Source: Sphingomonadaceae bacterium
GTDB taxonomy: Bacteria; Pseudomonadota; Alphaproteobacteria; Sphingomonadales; Sphingomonadaceae
Assembly (NCBI GenBank): GCA_019239915.1
Contig: JAFAZF010000072.1
Span: 1-64,000 of the forward strand
Reading direction: 5' to 3'
DNA length: 64,000 nt
Position numbers and translations under genes: made by a program. Of this stretch, positions 38,175-46,358 are shown one piece after another. Positions within the stretch are counted from its first letter, which is position 1, and the number at the start of each line of letters is the position of its first letter. The notes under the pieces were generated by a model. The model was not told the DNA's origin, searched no databases, and saw nothing but the letters and a program-made list of their open reading frames with translations.

Positions 38175-39369
38175 GCGTGCATCCATGACAGAGCGCAGCG
38201 GCGCCATGCAACAGTCGGCGGCGGCGATCCGCCGGGTCGGCTTCGCGCGGACGCTCGCCATCGCCGCCGCGTCGCTGCTCGCCGCCTGCTCGACGGTGGT
38301 GCCGAAGGGCCCCGCCGCGCCTCCTCCTCCGGTGGTGGAGGCACCGCGTAACCAGGCGCTGCCCGAGGATCGCGAGCGCCATCGCATCGCGCTGCTCGTG
38401 CCACTGTCCGGCGCCAACGGCAATGTCGGCCAATCGCTCGCCAACGCCGCCAATCTCGCGTTGCTGGATACTGGCGGCAAGGGCCTGCGGATGACGATCT
38501 ACGACACCACGAACGGCGGCGCGGCCGCGGCGGCGCAGCGCGCGATCGCCGAAGGCAACGGGCTGATCCTGGGGCCGCTGCTCGGGCCGGAAGTGCGCGC
38601 GGCGGCGCCGGTCGCGGCGCGCGCGCACGTGCCGATCGTCGCCTTCTCGAACGATCTCGGCGCGGCCGGCGACGACGTCTATCTGCTCGGCTACCAGCCC
38701 GCCCAATCGATCGAGCGCGTGGTGCAATATGCGGCGTCGCGCGGCATGAAGCGCTTCGGCGGGCTGGTGCCGACCGGAATCTATGGCGATCGCGCCTCGA
38801 GCGCGTTCCTGCACGCGGTCAACGCGGCCGGCGGCAGCGTTGTCGCCATGCAGAGCTACGATCGCTCGCCGGCGGGCCTGGCGGCGGCGGCGCGCAAGCT
38901 CGGCACCGGCTTCGACGCGGTGCTCGTCGCCGACAACGGGCGCATCGCGATCCAGGCCGCGCCGTCGCTCAAGCGCGGCGGCAGCAAGCTGCTCGGCACC
39001 GAGCTCTGGAACACCGAGCCGTCGCTTGCCGCCACGCCGGCGATGCAGGGCGCCTGGTTCGCCGGAGTCTCGGACACGCTCTACGGCCGCTTCGCCGCCA
39101 AATACCGCACGCGCTTCGGCAAGTCGCCCTATCGGCTGGCGAGCCTCGGCTACGACGCGGTTCTTCTCGCGTCGCGGATCGCGCCCGATTGGCGCATGGG
39201 CGATGCCTTCCCGGAGAGCCGCCTGCGCGATCACGGCGGCTTCAGCGGCGTCGACGGCGCCTTCCGCTTCGGCCACGAGGGCGTCGCCGAGCGGGGGCTC
39301 GAGGTCTACGAGATCAAGCCCGGCGGCTTCGTCACGATCTCGTCCGCGCCGGCGAGCTTCGATCGCTGA
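38173..39369 (+). CDS. Penicillin-binding protein activator, LpoA-like lipoprotein
   Basis: About 398 residues. Signal RRVGFARTLAIAAASLLAAC with lipobox LAAC, then a Pro-rich linker and a periplasmic-binding fold: IALLVPLSGANGNVGQSLANAANLAL, GLILGPLLGPEVRAAAPVAA, VPIVAFSNDLGAAGDDVYLLG, GYDAVLLASRIA. This is the LpoA/YraM C-terminal domain, an outer-membrane activator of peptidoglycan synthases, without the TPR domain of the enterobacterial form. Alternative starts are 38185 and 38206. It is divergent from rsmI with overlapping start codons, a variant of the yraM-rsmI-yraN cluster. Confidence 0.88.
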   Translation: MRASMTERSGAMQQSAAAIRRVGFARTLAIAAASLLAACSTVVPKGPAAPPPPVVEAPRNQALPEDRERHRIALLVPLSGANGNVGQSLANAANLALLDTGGKGLRMTIYDTTNGGAAAAAQRAIAEGNGLILGPLLGPEVRAAAPVAARAHVPIVAFSNDLGAAGDDVYLLGYQPAQSIERVVQYAASRGMKRFGGLVPTGIYGDRASSAFLHAVNAAGGSVVAMQSYDRSPAGLAAAARKLGTGFDAVLVADNGRIAIQAAPSLKRGGSKLLGTELWNTEPSLAATPAMQGAWFAGVSDTLYGRFAAKYRTRFGKSPYRLASLGYDAVLLASRIAPDWRMGDAFPESRLRDHGGFSGVDGAFRFGHEGVAERGLEVYEIKPGGFVTISSAPASFDR

Positions 39370-39479
39370 CCGCCTCGGGTGACGCGAAGTTCATAGCGCC
39401 GCGTCGGCTCCGGCTACCTGTCGTTAACCATCGCGCTTCATAGCTGGGCGGATCGACCGCCGCGGGCGAGGAGTGCCGA

Positions 39480-40604
39480 TTGCTTCATCGCGGGATCATC
39501 GCCGAGCCCGGCCTGCAGCAGCAGGGCGCGCCGCTCGCCTTGGGCGTGATCATCCCGGTGCTCAACGAGGCCGAGAACGTCCGGCCGCTGCTCGCCAAGC
39601 TCGAGCAGGCGCTGGGGGCAGTCGCTTGGGAAGCGATCTTCGTCGACGACGACTCGCGCGACGGTACGGGCGACATCGTGCGTTCGCTGGCGCGCGAGGA
39701 TCCGCGCGTGCGCATCATTCAGCGCGTCGGCCGGCGCGGGCTTTCTTCCGCCGTCATCGAAGGCATGTTGGCAAGCGCGGCGCCGGTGCTCGCGGTGATC
39801 GACGGCGATCTCCAGCATGACGAGCGGCTGCTGCCGCGCCTCTACGATGCGGTGATGGCGGGCGCCGATATCGCCGTCGCCTCCCGCTACACCGGCGGGG
39901 GTGGCGTCGGCGACTGGAGCGCGGGCCGCCACAGGGCCAGCCGCCTCGCGACGCGGCTCGCCCAGACGCTCACCGCGACGCCGCTCTCCGATCCGATGAG
40001 CGGCTTCTTCGCGATCTCGCGCGCGGCGTTCGATCGCGCGCTGCCGCGGCTTTCGGGCGGCGGCTTCAAGATCCTGCTCGACCTCGTCGCATCGAGCCCG
40101 CACCCGCTCGCGATCGCCGAGCTGCCCTACCGCTTCCGCGCGCGCCAGGCAGGCGCGAGCAAGCTCGATTCGCGCGTGATGCTCGATTACGCGCTGCTGC
40201 TGATCGAAAAGACGCTCGGCCGCTTCGTTCCGATCCGGCTGATCCTGTTCCTCGCGGTCGGCGCGCTCGGCGTGCTGCCCAACCTTGCTACACTCGGCTT
40301 GCTGCTCGGCTGCGGCATGCGCTTCGCGGCGGCGCAGACGATCGCGGTGATCGTCGCGATGAGCTGCAACTTCGCGCTCAACAACGCACTCACCTACCGC
40401 GACCGGCGGCTGACCGGCTGGCGCTTCGTCACCGGCCTCGTCAGCTACGGGCTGGTCTGCTCGGTGGGCGCCGCCGCCAATGTCGGCGTCGGCACGCTGA
40501 TGTCCGGCGCGCACGAGCGCTGGTGGATCGCGGGCATTGCCGGCGCGCTCGTCGGGGCGATGTGGAATTTCGGCGCTTCCTCGCTTCTGACGTGGCGCAA
40601 GTGA
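39480..40604 (+). CDS. Glycosyltransferase family 2 fused to GtrA-like membrane domain
   Basis: 374 residues. Residues ~20-245 are a polyprenyl-phosphate sugar transferase of the DPM1 type: VIIPVLNEAENVRPLL, WEAIFVDDDSRDGTGDI, LAVIDGDLQHDERLLPRL, VASRYTGGG, DPMSGFFAISRAAF. Residues ~250-370 hold four hydrophobic helices of the GtrA family (PIRLILFLAVGALGVLPNLATLGLLL ... FALNNALTYRDRR). It likely loads a sugar on undecaprenyl phosphate and helps flip it. The TTG start at 39480 is chosen because GAGGAG lies 7 bases upstream and no ATG/GTG fits better. Confidence 0.9.
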   Translation: MLHRGIIAEPGLQQQGAPLALGVIIPVLNEAENVRPLLAKLEQALGAVAWEAIFVDDDSRDGTGDIVRSLAREDPRVRIIQRVGRRGLSSAVIEGMLASAAPVLAVIDGDLQHDERLLPRLYDAVMAGADIAVASRYTGGGGVGDWSAGRHRASRLATRLAQTLTATPLSDPMSGFFAISRAAFDRALPRLSGGGFKILLDLVASSPHPLAIAELPYRFRARQAGASKLDSRVMLDYALLLIEKTLGRFVPIRLILFLAVGALGVLPNLATLGLLLGCGMRFAAAQTIAVIVAMSCNFALNNALTYRDRRLTGWRFVTGLVSYGLVCSVGAAANVGVGTLMSGAHERWWIAGIAGALVGAMWNFGASSLLTWRK

Positions 40605-41668
40605 CGCGGCTCGCGCAGCTCGATCGGCGTGCGGCGCTCGCGCTGGTCGGCGTGCTGCTGCTGCTGATCGGCTACGGCCTGGCGGGCCCGTCTGCTCCCG
40701 CGCCGCATCCGTCGCATGGACCCGCGCATGGCGATGCCGCGCTCTATCGCGCGATCGACGCGCGCATGACGGCGGGTGAGGGCTATTATCGCGCTGCCGC
40801 CGAGGAGCAGCGCTTGCGCCGCTATCCGCTGCGGCCGTTCGTGACCGTGCGGCTGCCGACGCTGAGCTGGCTCGCCGCGGCCGCCGGCCCGGCAGGAGCC
40901 CTGCTGCTGCTGCGGCTGCTCGTCGTCGCCACCATCGCTGCCACCATCGTGCGCATCCGCCAGGCGGTTGCCGCGCCGCCGTTGCGCGTCGCCGCCTGCG
41001 TGCTCGCGGCCGCCTGCGCGGTGCCGTTCGCGCAGCCGGTGCTCGCGCTGTGGCACGAGATGTGGGCGGGATTGCTCGTCGCGCTCGCGCTCGCCTGTCG
41101 CAGCCCTACACGTTGGTGGCCGAGCGTGCTGATCGGGCTCGCCGCCGCGCTGATGCGCGAGATCGCGCTGCCGTTCCTGCTCGTGATGGCGTGCGCCGCG
41201 ATGGTCGAGCGGCGGCGCGGCGAGGCGTTCGGCTGGGTGGCGGCGATCGGCGCGTTCGCGCTGGCGATGGCGGCGCACGCCGTCGCGGTGCACGCGGTGT
41301 CGACGCCGCAGGATCTCGCCTCGCCGGGCTGGTCGGGCTTGGGCGGCTGGCGTTTCGTGCTCGTGGTGGCGCGCGATTGCTCGCTGCTGCGGGCGGTGCC
41401 GATGCCGGTCGCCGCGATCCTCGTGCCGCTGGCGCTGCTCGGCTGGGCGGCGTGGCCGGGCGGTTACGCGGCCCGCGCCGCGCTGGCGCTCGGCGCCTGG
41501 AGTTGCGCGTTCATGGCTGTCGGCCGGCCGGACAATTTCTACTGGGGCCTGCTGATGGCGCCGATCCTGCCGATCGGCCTCGTCCTCGCCATTCCCGCGC
41601 TTGCCGATCTCGTGCGGCAGCTCGCGCCGCGTTCGCGCGCGCCTCAGGCCTTGGCCGGCGCCGCGTAG
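40601..41668 (+). CDS. Polytopic membrane protein, possible GT-C glycosyltransferase
   Basis: 355 residues with about nine hydrophobic segments. Starts at GTG 40601, overlapping the stop of the preceding glycosyltransferase by 4 bp (GTGA). After the first helix a loop HGDAALYRAIDARMTAGEGYYRAAAEEQRLRRYPLRPF resembles the first periplasmic loop of GT-C transferases that use polyprenyl-phosphate sugars, which fits its coupling to the GT2-GtrA gene. The classical DxD/DE acid pair is not obvious, so function is inferred from context. The 3' end overlaps convergent pyk by 25 bp. Confidence 0.75.
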   Translation: MTRLAQLDRRAALALVGVLLLLIGYGLAGPSAPAPHPSHGPAHGDAALYRAIDARMTAGEGYYRAAAEEQRLRRYPLRPFVTVRLPTLSWLAAAAGPAGALLLLRLLVVATIAATIVRIRQAVAAPPLRVAACVLAAACAVPFAQPVLALWHEMWAGLLVALALACRSPTRWWPSVLIGLAAALMREIALPFLLVMACAAMVERRRGEAFGWVAAIGAFALAMAAHAVAVHAVSTPQDLASPGWSGLGGWRFVLVVARDCSLLRAVPMPVAAILVPLALLGWAAWPGGYAARAALALGAWSCAFMAVGRPDNFYWGLLMAPILPIGLVLAIPALADLVRQLAPRSRAPQALAGAA

Positions 41669-43113
41669 CCCTTGAGCTCGTCGCCGGTGAGCCGGACGAC
41701 GTGGAGCACGTTGGTCGAGCCCGGCGTCCCGAACGGCACGCCGGCGATCATGATGACGCGATCGCCTGCCTTGGCGAGCCCCGAGCGCAGCGCCATCCGC
41801 CGCGCCTTGGCGACCCACTCCTCGAAGCTGTGGACATCGCGCGTGCGGACGGCATGGCCGCCCCACAGCAGCCCGAGCCGCCGCGCGGTGAGCAGCCGCG
41901 GCGTCAGCACGAGCAGCGGCGCCCCTGGACGCTCGCGTGCGACGCGCCGCGCGGTCGAGCCGGTGCTGGTGAAGCAGATCACGCATTTGGCGTCGACCGT
42001 GTCGATCATCCGGCAGGCGGCCGCCGCGATCGCGTCGGCGGTGGTGCGGTCGGGCTCGGTCTCGGTAAAGTGGAGCCGCGCCGAATAGCCCGCGCTGCCT
42101 TCGACGGAGAGCGCGATGCGGTGCATCATCGCGACCGACTCCTCCGGCCACGCGCCGGCCGCGCTTTCCGCCGAGAGCATCACCGCGTCGGCGCCGTCGT
42201 AAATGGCGGTCGCGACGTCGGACACTTCCGCCCGCGTCGGCGTCGGCGCGACGATCATCGATTCGAGCATCTGCGTCGCGACGACGACGGGCTTGCCCAT
42301 ATGGCGCGCGGTTTCGACGATGCGCTTCTGGAGCGGCGGCACCGCCTCGGGCGGCAGTTCGACGCCGAGATCGCCGCGCGCGACCATCACGCCGTCCGAC
42401 AGTTCGAGGATCTCGTCGAGCCGGTCGATCGCCGCCGGCTTCTCAATCTTCGAGAGCAACGCTGCCTTGCCGCCGATCAGCCGCCGCGCCTCGGCGACGT
42501 CGTCGGGCCGCTGTACGAACGAGAGCGCCACCCAGTCGACGCCATGATCGAGCGCGAAGGTGAGATCGGCGCGATCCTTGTCGGTGAGCGCAGCCATCGG
42601 CACGATCACGTCGGGGACGTTGAGGCCCTTGTTGTTCGAGAGCGGCCCGCCGACCTCGACGCGCGTCGCGATGCGATCGGCGTCGCATTCCTCGACGCGC
42701 AGCACGAGCTTGCCGTCGTCGAGCAGCAGCCGTGCGCCCGGCCGCAGCGCCGCGAAGATCTCCTTGTGCGGCAGGTTGACGCGGTGCTCGCCGCCCGGCG
42801 CCGGATCGCGATCGAGCACGAAAAGGTTGCCGGTGACGAGCGTCGTCCGCCCGTCCGCGAACGCGCCGACGCGCAGCTTCGGACCCTGCAGGTCCGCGAG
42901 GATCGTCGTCGGGCGGCCGAGCTCCTTCTCGAGCGCGCGGATCGCCTGGATCGTCGCGGCATGATCGGCATGGGCGCCATGGCTCATGTTGACACGGAAG
43001 GCATCCGCCCCCGCGAGCACGAGCTTGCGCACCATTTCCGGGGTGCGGCTCGCCGGCCCGAGCGTCGCCAGAATCCGGACTTTTCGCCCGCGCGGCGCTA
43101 TCTGGTTCGTCAT
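41644..43113 (-). CDS. pyk: Pyruvate kinase
   Basis: 489 residues. TKILATLGPAS-type start (RKVRILATLGPASRTPEMV), ADAFRVNMSHGAH, ILADLQGPKLRVG, the signature SKIEKPAAIDRLDEILELSDGVMVARGDLGVELP with catalytic Lys and metal-binding Glu/Asp, and the C-terminal allosteric domain KCVICFTSTGSTARRVARERPG. Makes pyruvate and ATP from PEP. ATG 43113 chosen at family start. Its last 25 bp overlap the convergent membrane-protein gene. Confidence 0.97.
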   Translation of the reverse strand: MTNQIAPRGRKVRILATLGPASRTPEMVRKLVLAGADAFRVNMSHGAHADHAATIQAIRALEKELGRPTTILADLQGPKLRVGAFADGRTTLVTGNLFVLDRDPAPGGEHRVNLPHKEIFAALRPGARLLLDDGKLVLRVEECDADRIATRVEVGGPLSNNKGLNVPDVIVPMAALTDKDRADLTFALDHGVDWVALSFVQRPDDVAEARRLIGGKAALLSKIEKPAAIDRLDEILELSDGVMVARGDLGVELPPEAVPPLQKRIVETARHMGKPVVVATQMLESMIVAPTPTRAEVSDVATAIYDGADAVMLSAESAAGAWPEESVAMMHRIALSVEGSAGYSARLHFTETEPDRTTADAIAAAACRMIDTVDAKCVICFTSTGSTARRVARERPGAPLLVLTPRLLTARRLGLLWGGHAVRTRDVHSFEEWVAKARRMALRSGLAKAGDRVIMIAGVPFGTPGSTNVLHVVRLTGDELKGYAAPAKA

Positions 43114-43194
43114 GGCGGGCTTCGCTCCTGTTGCGGCGCGCGGCGCGTTCCTTATCGGCTGGCGAAAAGCGATCAACCCCGAAGGACGAACGAC

Positions 43195-43491
43195 ATGGAT
43201 ATCGATGCAATCGACGACGCGGTCGCGGCCCGAGCGTTCCGCCGGCTGGTGCGCCATCTGCGCCATCGCCAGGACGCGCAGAACATCGATCTGATGGGGC
43301 TCGCCGGCTTCTGCCGCAACTGCCTCGCCGACTGGACCGCCGAGGCGAGCGCCGGCGCGCTCGACAAGGATGCCGCCCGCGACGCGATCTACGGCATGCC
43401 CTACAAGGCGTGGAAGGCGATGCAGCCCGAGGCGACGCCCGAGCAGCTCGCGCGCATGGCGGAGTCGATGAAGCGCAATCCGCCCGCTTGA
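43195..43491 (+). CDS. DUF1244 family protein
   Basis: 98 residues. AAFRRLVRHLRHRQDAQNIDLMGLAGFCRNCLADW followed by YGMPYKAWKAMQPEATPEQLARM is the full DUF1244 pattern, including the CRNCL motif, whose two Cys may bind metal or a cofactor. Conserved across alphaproteobacteria with unknown function. The ATG follows GAAGGA at 8 bases. Divergent from pyk, 81 bp away. Confidence 0.9.
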   Translation: MDIDAIDDAVAARAFRRLVRHLRHRQDAQNIDLMGLAGFCRNCLADWTAEASAGALDKDAARDAIYGMPYKAWKAMQPEATPEQLARMAESMKRNPPA

Positions 43492-43545
43492 GCCGGTGCG
43501 CGCTTGCCCCTAGAGGCGCACGCTTCCGAGAGTGAAGAGGGTAAT

Positions 43546-43791
43546 ATGGCCGACGAGCCGATCAACGTCGCGGCGGACCAACTCCGCCTGTTCATCGAGC
43601 GCATCGAGCGCCTCGAGGAGGAGAAGAAGGGCATCGCGGACGACATCAAGGACGTCTACGCGGAAGCCAAGGGCCAGGGCTACGAGACCAAGACGATGCG
43701 CCAGGTCGTCCGCCTCAGGAAGATGGCCAAGGACGCGCGCGACGAAGCCGACGCGCTGCTCGAGACGTATCGGGCGGCGCTGGGGTTCTAA
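43546..43791 (+). CDS. DUF2312 (GapR-like) nucleoid protein
   Basis: 81 residues. [50 protein letters not shown] is the DUF2312 signature. The family member GapR of Caulobacter encircles overtwisted DNA ahead of replication and transcription; this one is the right length and charge pattern. The ribosome site GAAGAGG precedes ATG 43546. Followed by a family A repeat. Confidence 0.9.
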   Translation: MADEPINVAADQLRLFIERIERLEEEKKGIADDIKDVYAEAKGQGYETKTMRQVVRLRKMAKDARDEADALLETYRAALGF

Positions 43792-43807
43792 GTTCCCAAC
43801 GACAAAC

Positions 43808-43890
43808 CCGTTCGCCCTGAGCCTGTCGAACGGCTGTTCTTCTTCGCCGGGACGATAAGGGCTGGGCTTCGACAAGCTCAGCCCGAACGG
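43808..43890. repeat. REP-like element, family A, copy 7
   Basis: CCGTTCGCCCTGAGCCTGTCGAACGGC ... GGCTTCGACAAGCTCAGCCCGAACGG. Inverted pair with the CTGTCGAA / TTCGACAAG arm variant, between the DUF2312 gene and yebC on the same strand. Confidence 0.75.
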
Positions 43891-43967
43891 AGTGTGAACT
43901 GGCGTAGCACGCGGACAGGCGCTAGATCGTCGCTACCTGACGGACCGAAAACGAGAGACCAGCGGCG

Positions 43968-44714
43968 ATGGCCGGCCATAGCAAGTTCAAGAACATCATG
44001 TATCGCAAGGGCGCGCAGGACAAGAAGCGTTCCGCCCTGTTCTCGAAGCTGTCCCGCGAAATCACCGTCGCGGCGCGCGCCGGCCTGCCCGATCCGAACG
44101 CGAACGCGCGGCTGCGCGCTGCGGTGATCGCGGCGCGCAAGGAGGGCATGCCCAAGGACAATATCGAGCGCTCGATCAACAAGGCGGCGGGCGGCGACGG
44201 CGAGAATTACGAGGAGGTTCGCTACGAGGGCTTCGGCCCCGGCGGCGTCGCGCTGATCATCGAGACCTTGACCGACAACCGCAACCGCACCGCCACCAAC
44301 GTCCGCACGATCGTCTCGAAGAACGGCGGCAACTTGGGCGCCGGCGGGTCGGTCAGCCACGGCTTCGATCGGCTCGGGCTGATCAACTATCCGGCGTCGG
44401 CGGGCAGCGACGAGAAGGTGTTCGAGGCGGCGCTCGAGGCGGGCGCCGAGGACGTCAGCTCCTCCGAGGACGGCCACGAGATCTGGACCGCGATCGACGG
44501 GCTGCACGAGGTCGCCAAGGCGCTCGAGCCGGTGCTCGGCGAGGCCGAGGGCATCAAGCTCGCCTGGCGCCCGCAGACCAGCGTCACGCTCGACGATGAG
44601 ACCCAGGCTGGCCAGCTCCTCAAGCTCATCGACCGGCTCGACGACGACGACGACGTCCAGACCGTCTGGGGGAATTACGAAGTGCCCGAGGCAATCATGG
44701 AAAGGCTCGGTTGA
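43968..44714 (+). CDS. yebC: YebC/PmpR family transcriptional regulator / translation factor
   Basis: 248 residues. [32 protein letters not shown] is the universal start; [34 protein letters not shown] and [14 protein letters not shown] follow. YebC proteins regulate quorum sensing (PmpR) in pseudomonads; recent work on the family also links them to relief of ribosome stalling at proline stretches. Normally next to ruvC; here a DUF559 gene and repeats are inserted between them. Confidence 0.97.
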   Translation: MAGHSKFKNIMYRKGAQDKKRSALFSKLSREITVAARAGLPDPNANARLRAAVIAARKEGMPKDNIERSINKAAGGDGENYEEVRYEGFGPGGVALIIETLTDNRNRTATNVRTIVSKNGGNLGAGGSVSHGFDRLGLINYPASAGSDEKVFEAALEAGAEDVSSSEDGHEIWTAIDGLHEVAKALEPVLGEAEGIKLAWRPQTSVTLDDETQAGQLLKLIDRLDDDDDVQTVWGNYEVPEAIMERLG

Positions 44715-44728
44715 GGCGGACGGGGAAG

Positions 44729-44818
44729 CCCCACCCCAACCCCTCCCCTGAAGGGGAGGGGCTAGATGGTCGCGTGAAACGTAGCCCCTCCCCTTCAGGG
44801 GAGGGGTTGGGGGTGGGG
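44729..44818. repeat. REP-like pair, family B, left of DUF559 gene
   Basis: Unit 1 CCCCACCCCAACCCCTCCCCTGAAGGGGAGGGGC and unit 2 its inverse (GCCCCTCCCCTTCAGGGGAGGGGTTGGGGGTGGGG), separated by ~20 bp. Each unit is itself a palindrome (CCCCTCCCC-TGA/TTC-GGGGAGGGG) and the two are inverted. The element begins 15 bp after the yebC stop. Unit 2 ends in the GGGGAGGGGTTGGGGGTG that seems to provide the ribosome site and start of the next gene. Confidence 0.88.
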
Positions 44819-45265
44819 AACCCGCTCACAGCTCGCGCGCGGTCGCTGCGCAGCAATCCGACCGAGCCGGAGCTTCGGCTGTGGCAAGCCCTGCGTGCTT
44901 CGCAGCTTGGCGGCCACAAATTCCGGCGGCAGGCGTCGATCGCCCGCTATTTCGCTGACTTCCTGTGCCCGGCGAAAGCGCTGATTGTCGAGATCGACGG
45001 CGATACGCACGTGAGTTTGGCGGATGCGATGCGCGATGTTGCTCTGGATGCACTCGGCTATCGCACGCTTCGCTTCTCGAATGCAGACGTGATCAAATAT
45101 CTGGACGGCGTCTTGCAGGTCATCCTTATTCAACTCGAGCAATTGCCGGATCGCTGGCCGGGCGGACCCCACCCCAACCCCTCCCCTGAAGGGGAGGGGC
45201 CACCGAGGCGTGCCGATCGAAGCCCCTCCCCTTCAGGGGAGGGGTTGGGGGTGGGGGCGCCATGA
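44813..45265 (+). CDS. DUF559 (VSR-like endonuclease fold) protein inserted between yebC and ruvC
   Basis: About 150 residues. Core: [55 protein letters not shown] ... [19 protein letters not shown], the full DUF559 pattern with E(LRLW), FRRQ, DF-C and the E-I/V-D-G-x-x-H acid/His site of the VSR-related nuclease fold. The GTG at 44813 lies after a repeat-derived GGGGAGGGG; an open frame from TTG 44711 would translate the whole left repeat. The C-terminus reads through the right repeat ([10 protein letters not shown]..., [14 protein letters not shown]) and overlaps the ruvC ATG by 4 bp. Cellular role unknown. The frame may be a passenger of the repeats or their mobiliser. Confidence 0.82.
   Translation: MGNPLTARARSLRSNPTEPELRLWQALRASQLGGHKFRRQASIARYFADFLCPAKALIVEIDGDTHVSLADAMRDVALDALGYRTLRFSNADVIKYLDGVLQVILIQLEQLPDRWPGGPHPNPSPEGEGPPRRADRSPSPSGEGLGVGAP
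45167..45257. repeat. REP-like pair, family B, right of DUF559 gene
   Basis: ACCCCACCCCAACCCCTCCCCTGAAGGGGAGGGGC ... GCCCCTCCCCTTCAGGGGAGGGGTTGGGGGTGGGGG. It has the same two-unit inverted design as the element at 44729-44818, so the nuclease core is framed by two copies. It is translated as the last ~32 residues of the DUF559 protein, and its last bases form the Shine-Dalgarno-like GGGG region before ruvC. Confidence 0.88.
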
Positions 45266-45756
45266 TCCTGATCGGCCTCGATCCGGGGCTCGGCACGACC
45301 GGGTGGGGGGTGATCTTCGCCGAGGGCAATCGGTTGGGCCATGTCGCCAACGGCCAGATCGGCACGCGTGCGACCGATCCGCTCGCGGCGCGGCTCGCCG
45401 CGCTGCACGCGCAGCTCTGCGCGGTGATCGCCGGGCATGATTGCGCTGCCGCCGCGGTCGAGGAGGTGTTCGTCAACGCCAATCCGCAATCGACGCTGAA
45501 GCTCGGCCAGGCGCGCGGCGTCGTGCTGCTCGCCGCAGCGCAGGCCGGTGTCCCCGTCGGCGAATATGCGCCGCGGCTGGTCAAGAAGGCGGTGGTCGGC
45601 ACCGGCGCCGCCGAGAAGGCGCAGGTCCACGCGATGGTGTCGCGGCTGCTGCCGAGTGCGAAGATCGCCGGTGCGGACGCGGCCGACGCGCTCGCGGTGG
45701 CGATCTGCCACGCGCACCATCTCGCCTCCGCTCGCGCGTTGAAAGGCGCCGCGTGA
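45262..45756 (+). CDS. ruvC: Crossover junction endodeoxyribonuclease RuvC
   Basis: 164 residues. [18 protein letters not shown] carries the first catalytic Asp; [22 protein letters not shown] the Glu region; [17 protein letters not shown] the final Asp pair. It cuts Holliday junctions. The ATG overlaps the stop of the DUF559 frame (ATGA) and the stop overlaps ruvA (GTGA). Confidence 0.97.
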   Translation: MILIGLDPGLGTTGWGVIFAEGNRLGHVANGQIGTRATDPLAARLAALHAQLCAVIAGHDCAAAAVEEVFVNANPQSTLKLGQARGVVLLAAAQAGVPVGEYAPRLVKKAVVGTGAAEKAQVHAMVSRLLPSAKIAGADAADALAVAICHAHHLASARALKGAA

Positions 45757-46358
45757 TCGCGCGGCTCAAGGGCGCGCTCGCCGAAGCCGGCGCGGACTTC
45801 GCGGTGATCGACGTCGGCGGTGTCGGCTATCTCGTTCAGGCGAGCGCCCGCACCTTGTCGGCGATCGGCCCGGTCGGCGGCGCGGTGATGATCTTCACGC
45901 AGATGCAGGTGCGCGAGGATGCGATCACGCTCTACGGCTTCGGCTCGGCGGCCGAGCGCGATTGGTTCGGGCTGCTGACCAGCGTCCAGGGGGTCGGCGG
46001 CCGCGTCGCGCTCGCGATCCTCTCGGTGCTGGCGCCCGATGAACTCGCGCGCGCGGTCAACGCCGGCGACAAGGCGATGGTCGCGCGCGCCAACGGCGTC
46101 GGGCCGAAGCTGGCGCTGCGCATCGTCAACGAGCTCAAGGACAAGGCGCTGCTCGAAGGCGGCGCCAGCCTCGGCACCGCGCTCGCACCGGCTGCGGGCG
46201 GCGGCGTGCTCGCGGACGCACGTTCGGCGCTTGCCAATCTCGGCTTCAAGCCCGGCGAGGCGAGCGCGGCGGTGACGGCGGCGGCGGACGAACTTGGCGA
46301 GGGCGCCGGGCTCGACGCGCTGGTCCGCCTCGCGCTCAGGAAAGCGTCGAAAGGCTAG
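45753..46358 (+). CDS. ruvA: Holliday junction DNA helicase subunit RuvA
   Basis: 201 residues. OB domain ([29 protein letters not shown]), two helix-hairpin-helix segments ([20 protein letters not shown] and [21 protein letters not shown]), and the C-terminal domain III that binds RuvB ([16 protein letters not shown]). GTG start overlapping the ruvC stop. It converges with a glycosyltransferase-like gene and shares the bases CTAG between the two stop codons. Confidence 0.97.
   Translation: MIARLKGALAEAGADFAVIDVGGVGYLVQASARTLSAIGPVGGAVMIFTQMQVREDAITLYGFGSAAERDWFGLLTSVQGVGGRVALAILSVLAPDELARAVNAGDKAMVARANGVGPKLALRIVNELKDKALLEGGASLGTALAPAAGGGVLADARSALANLGFKPGEASAAVTAAADELGEGAGLDALVRLALRKASKG

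Noticed and set aside
44711-44812. TTG start making the first DUF559 protein 184 residues long
   Set aside because: It would translate the entire left repeat; GTG 44813 has a better placed purine-rich site and is close to the domain boundary. Not fully excluded.
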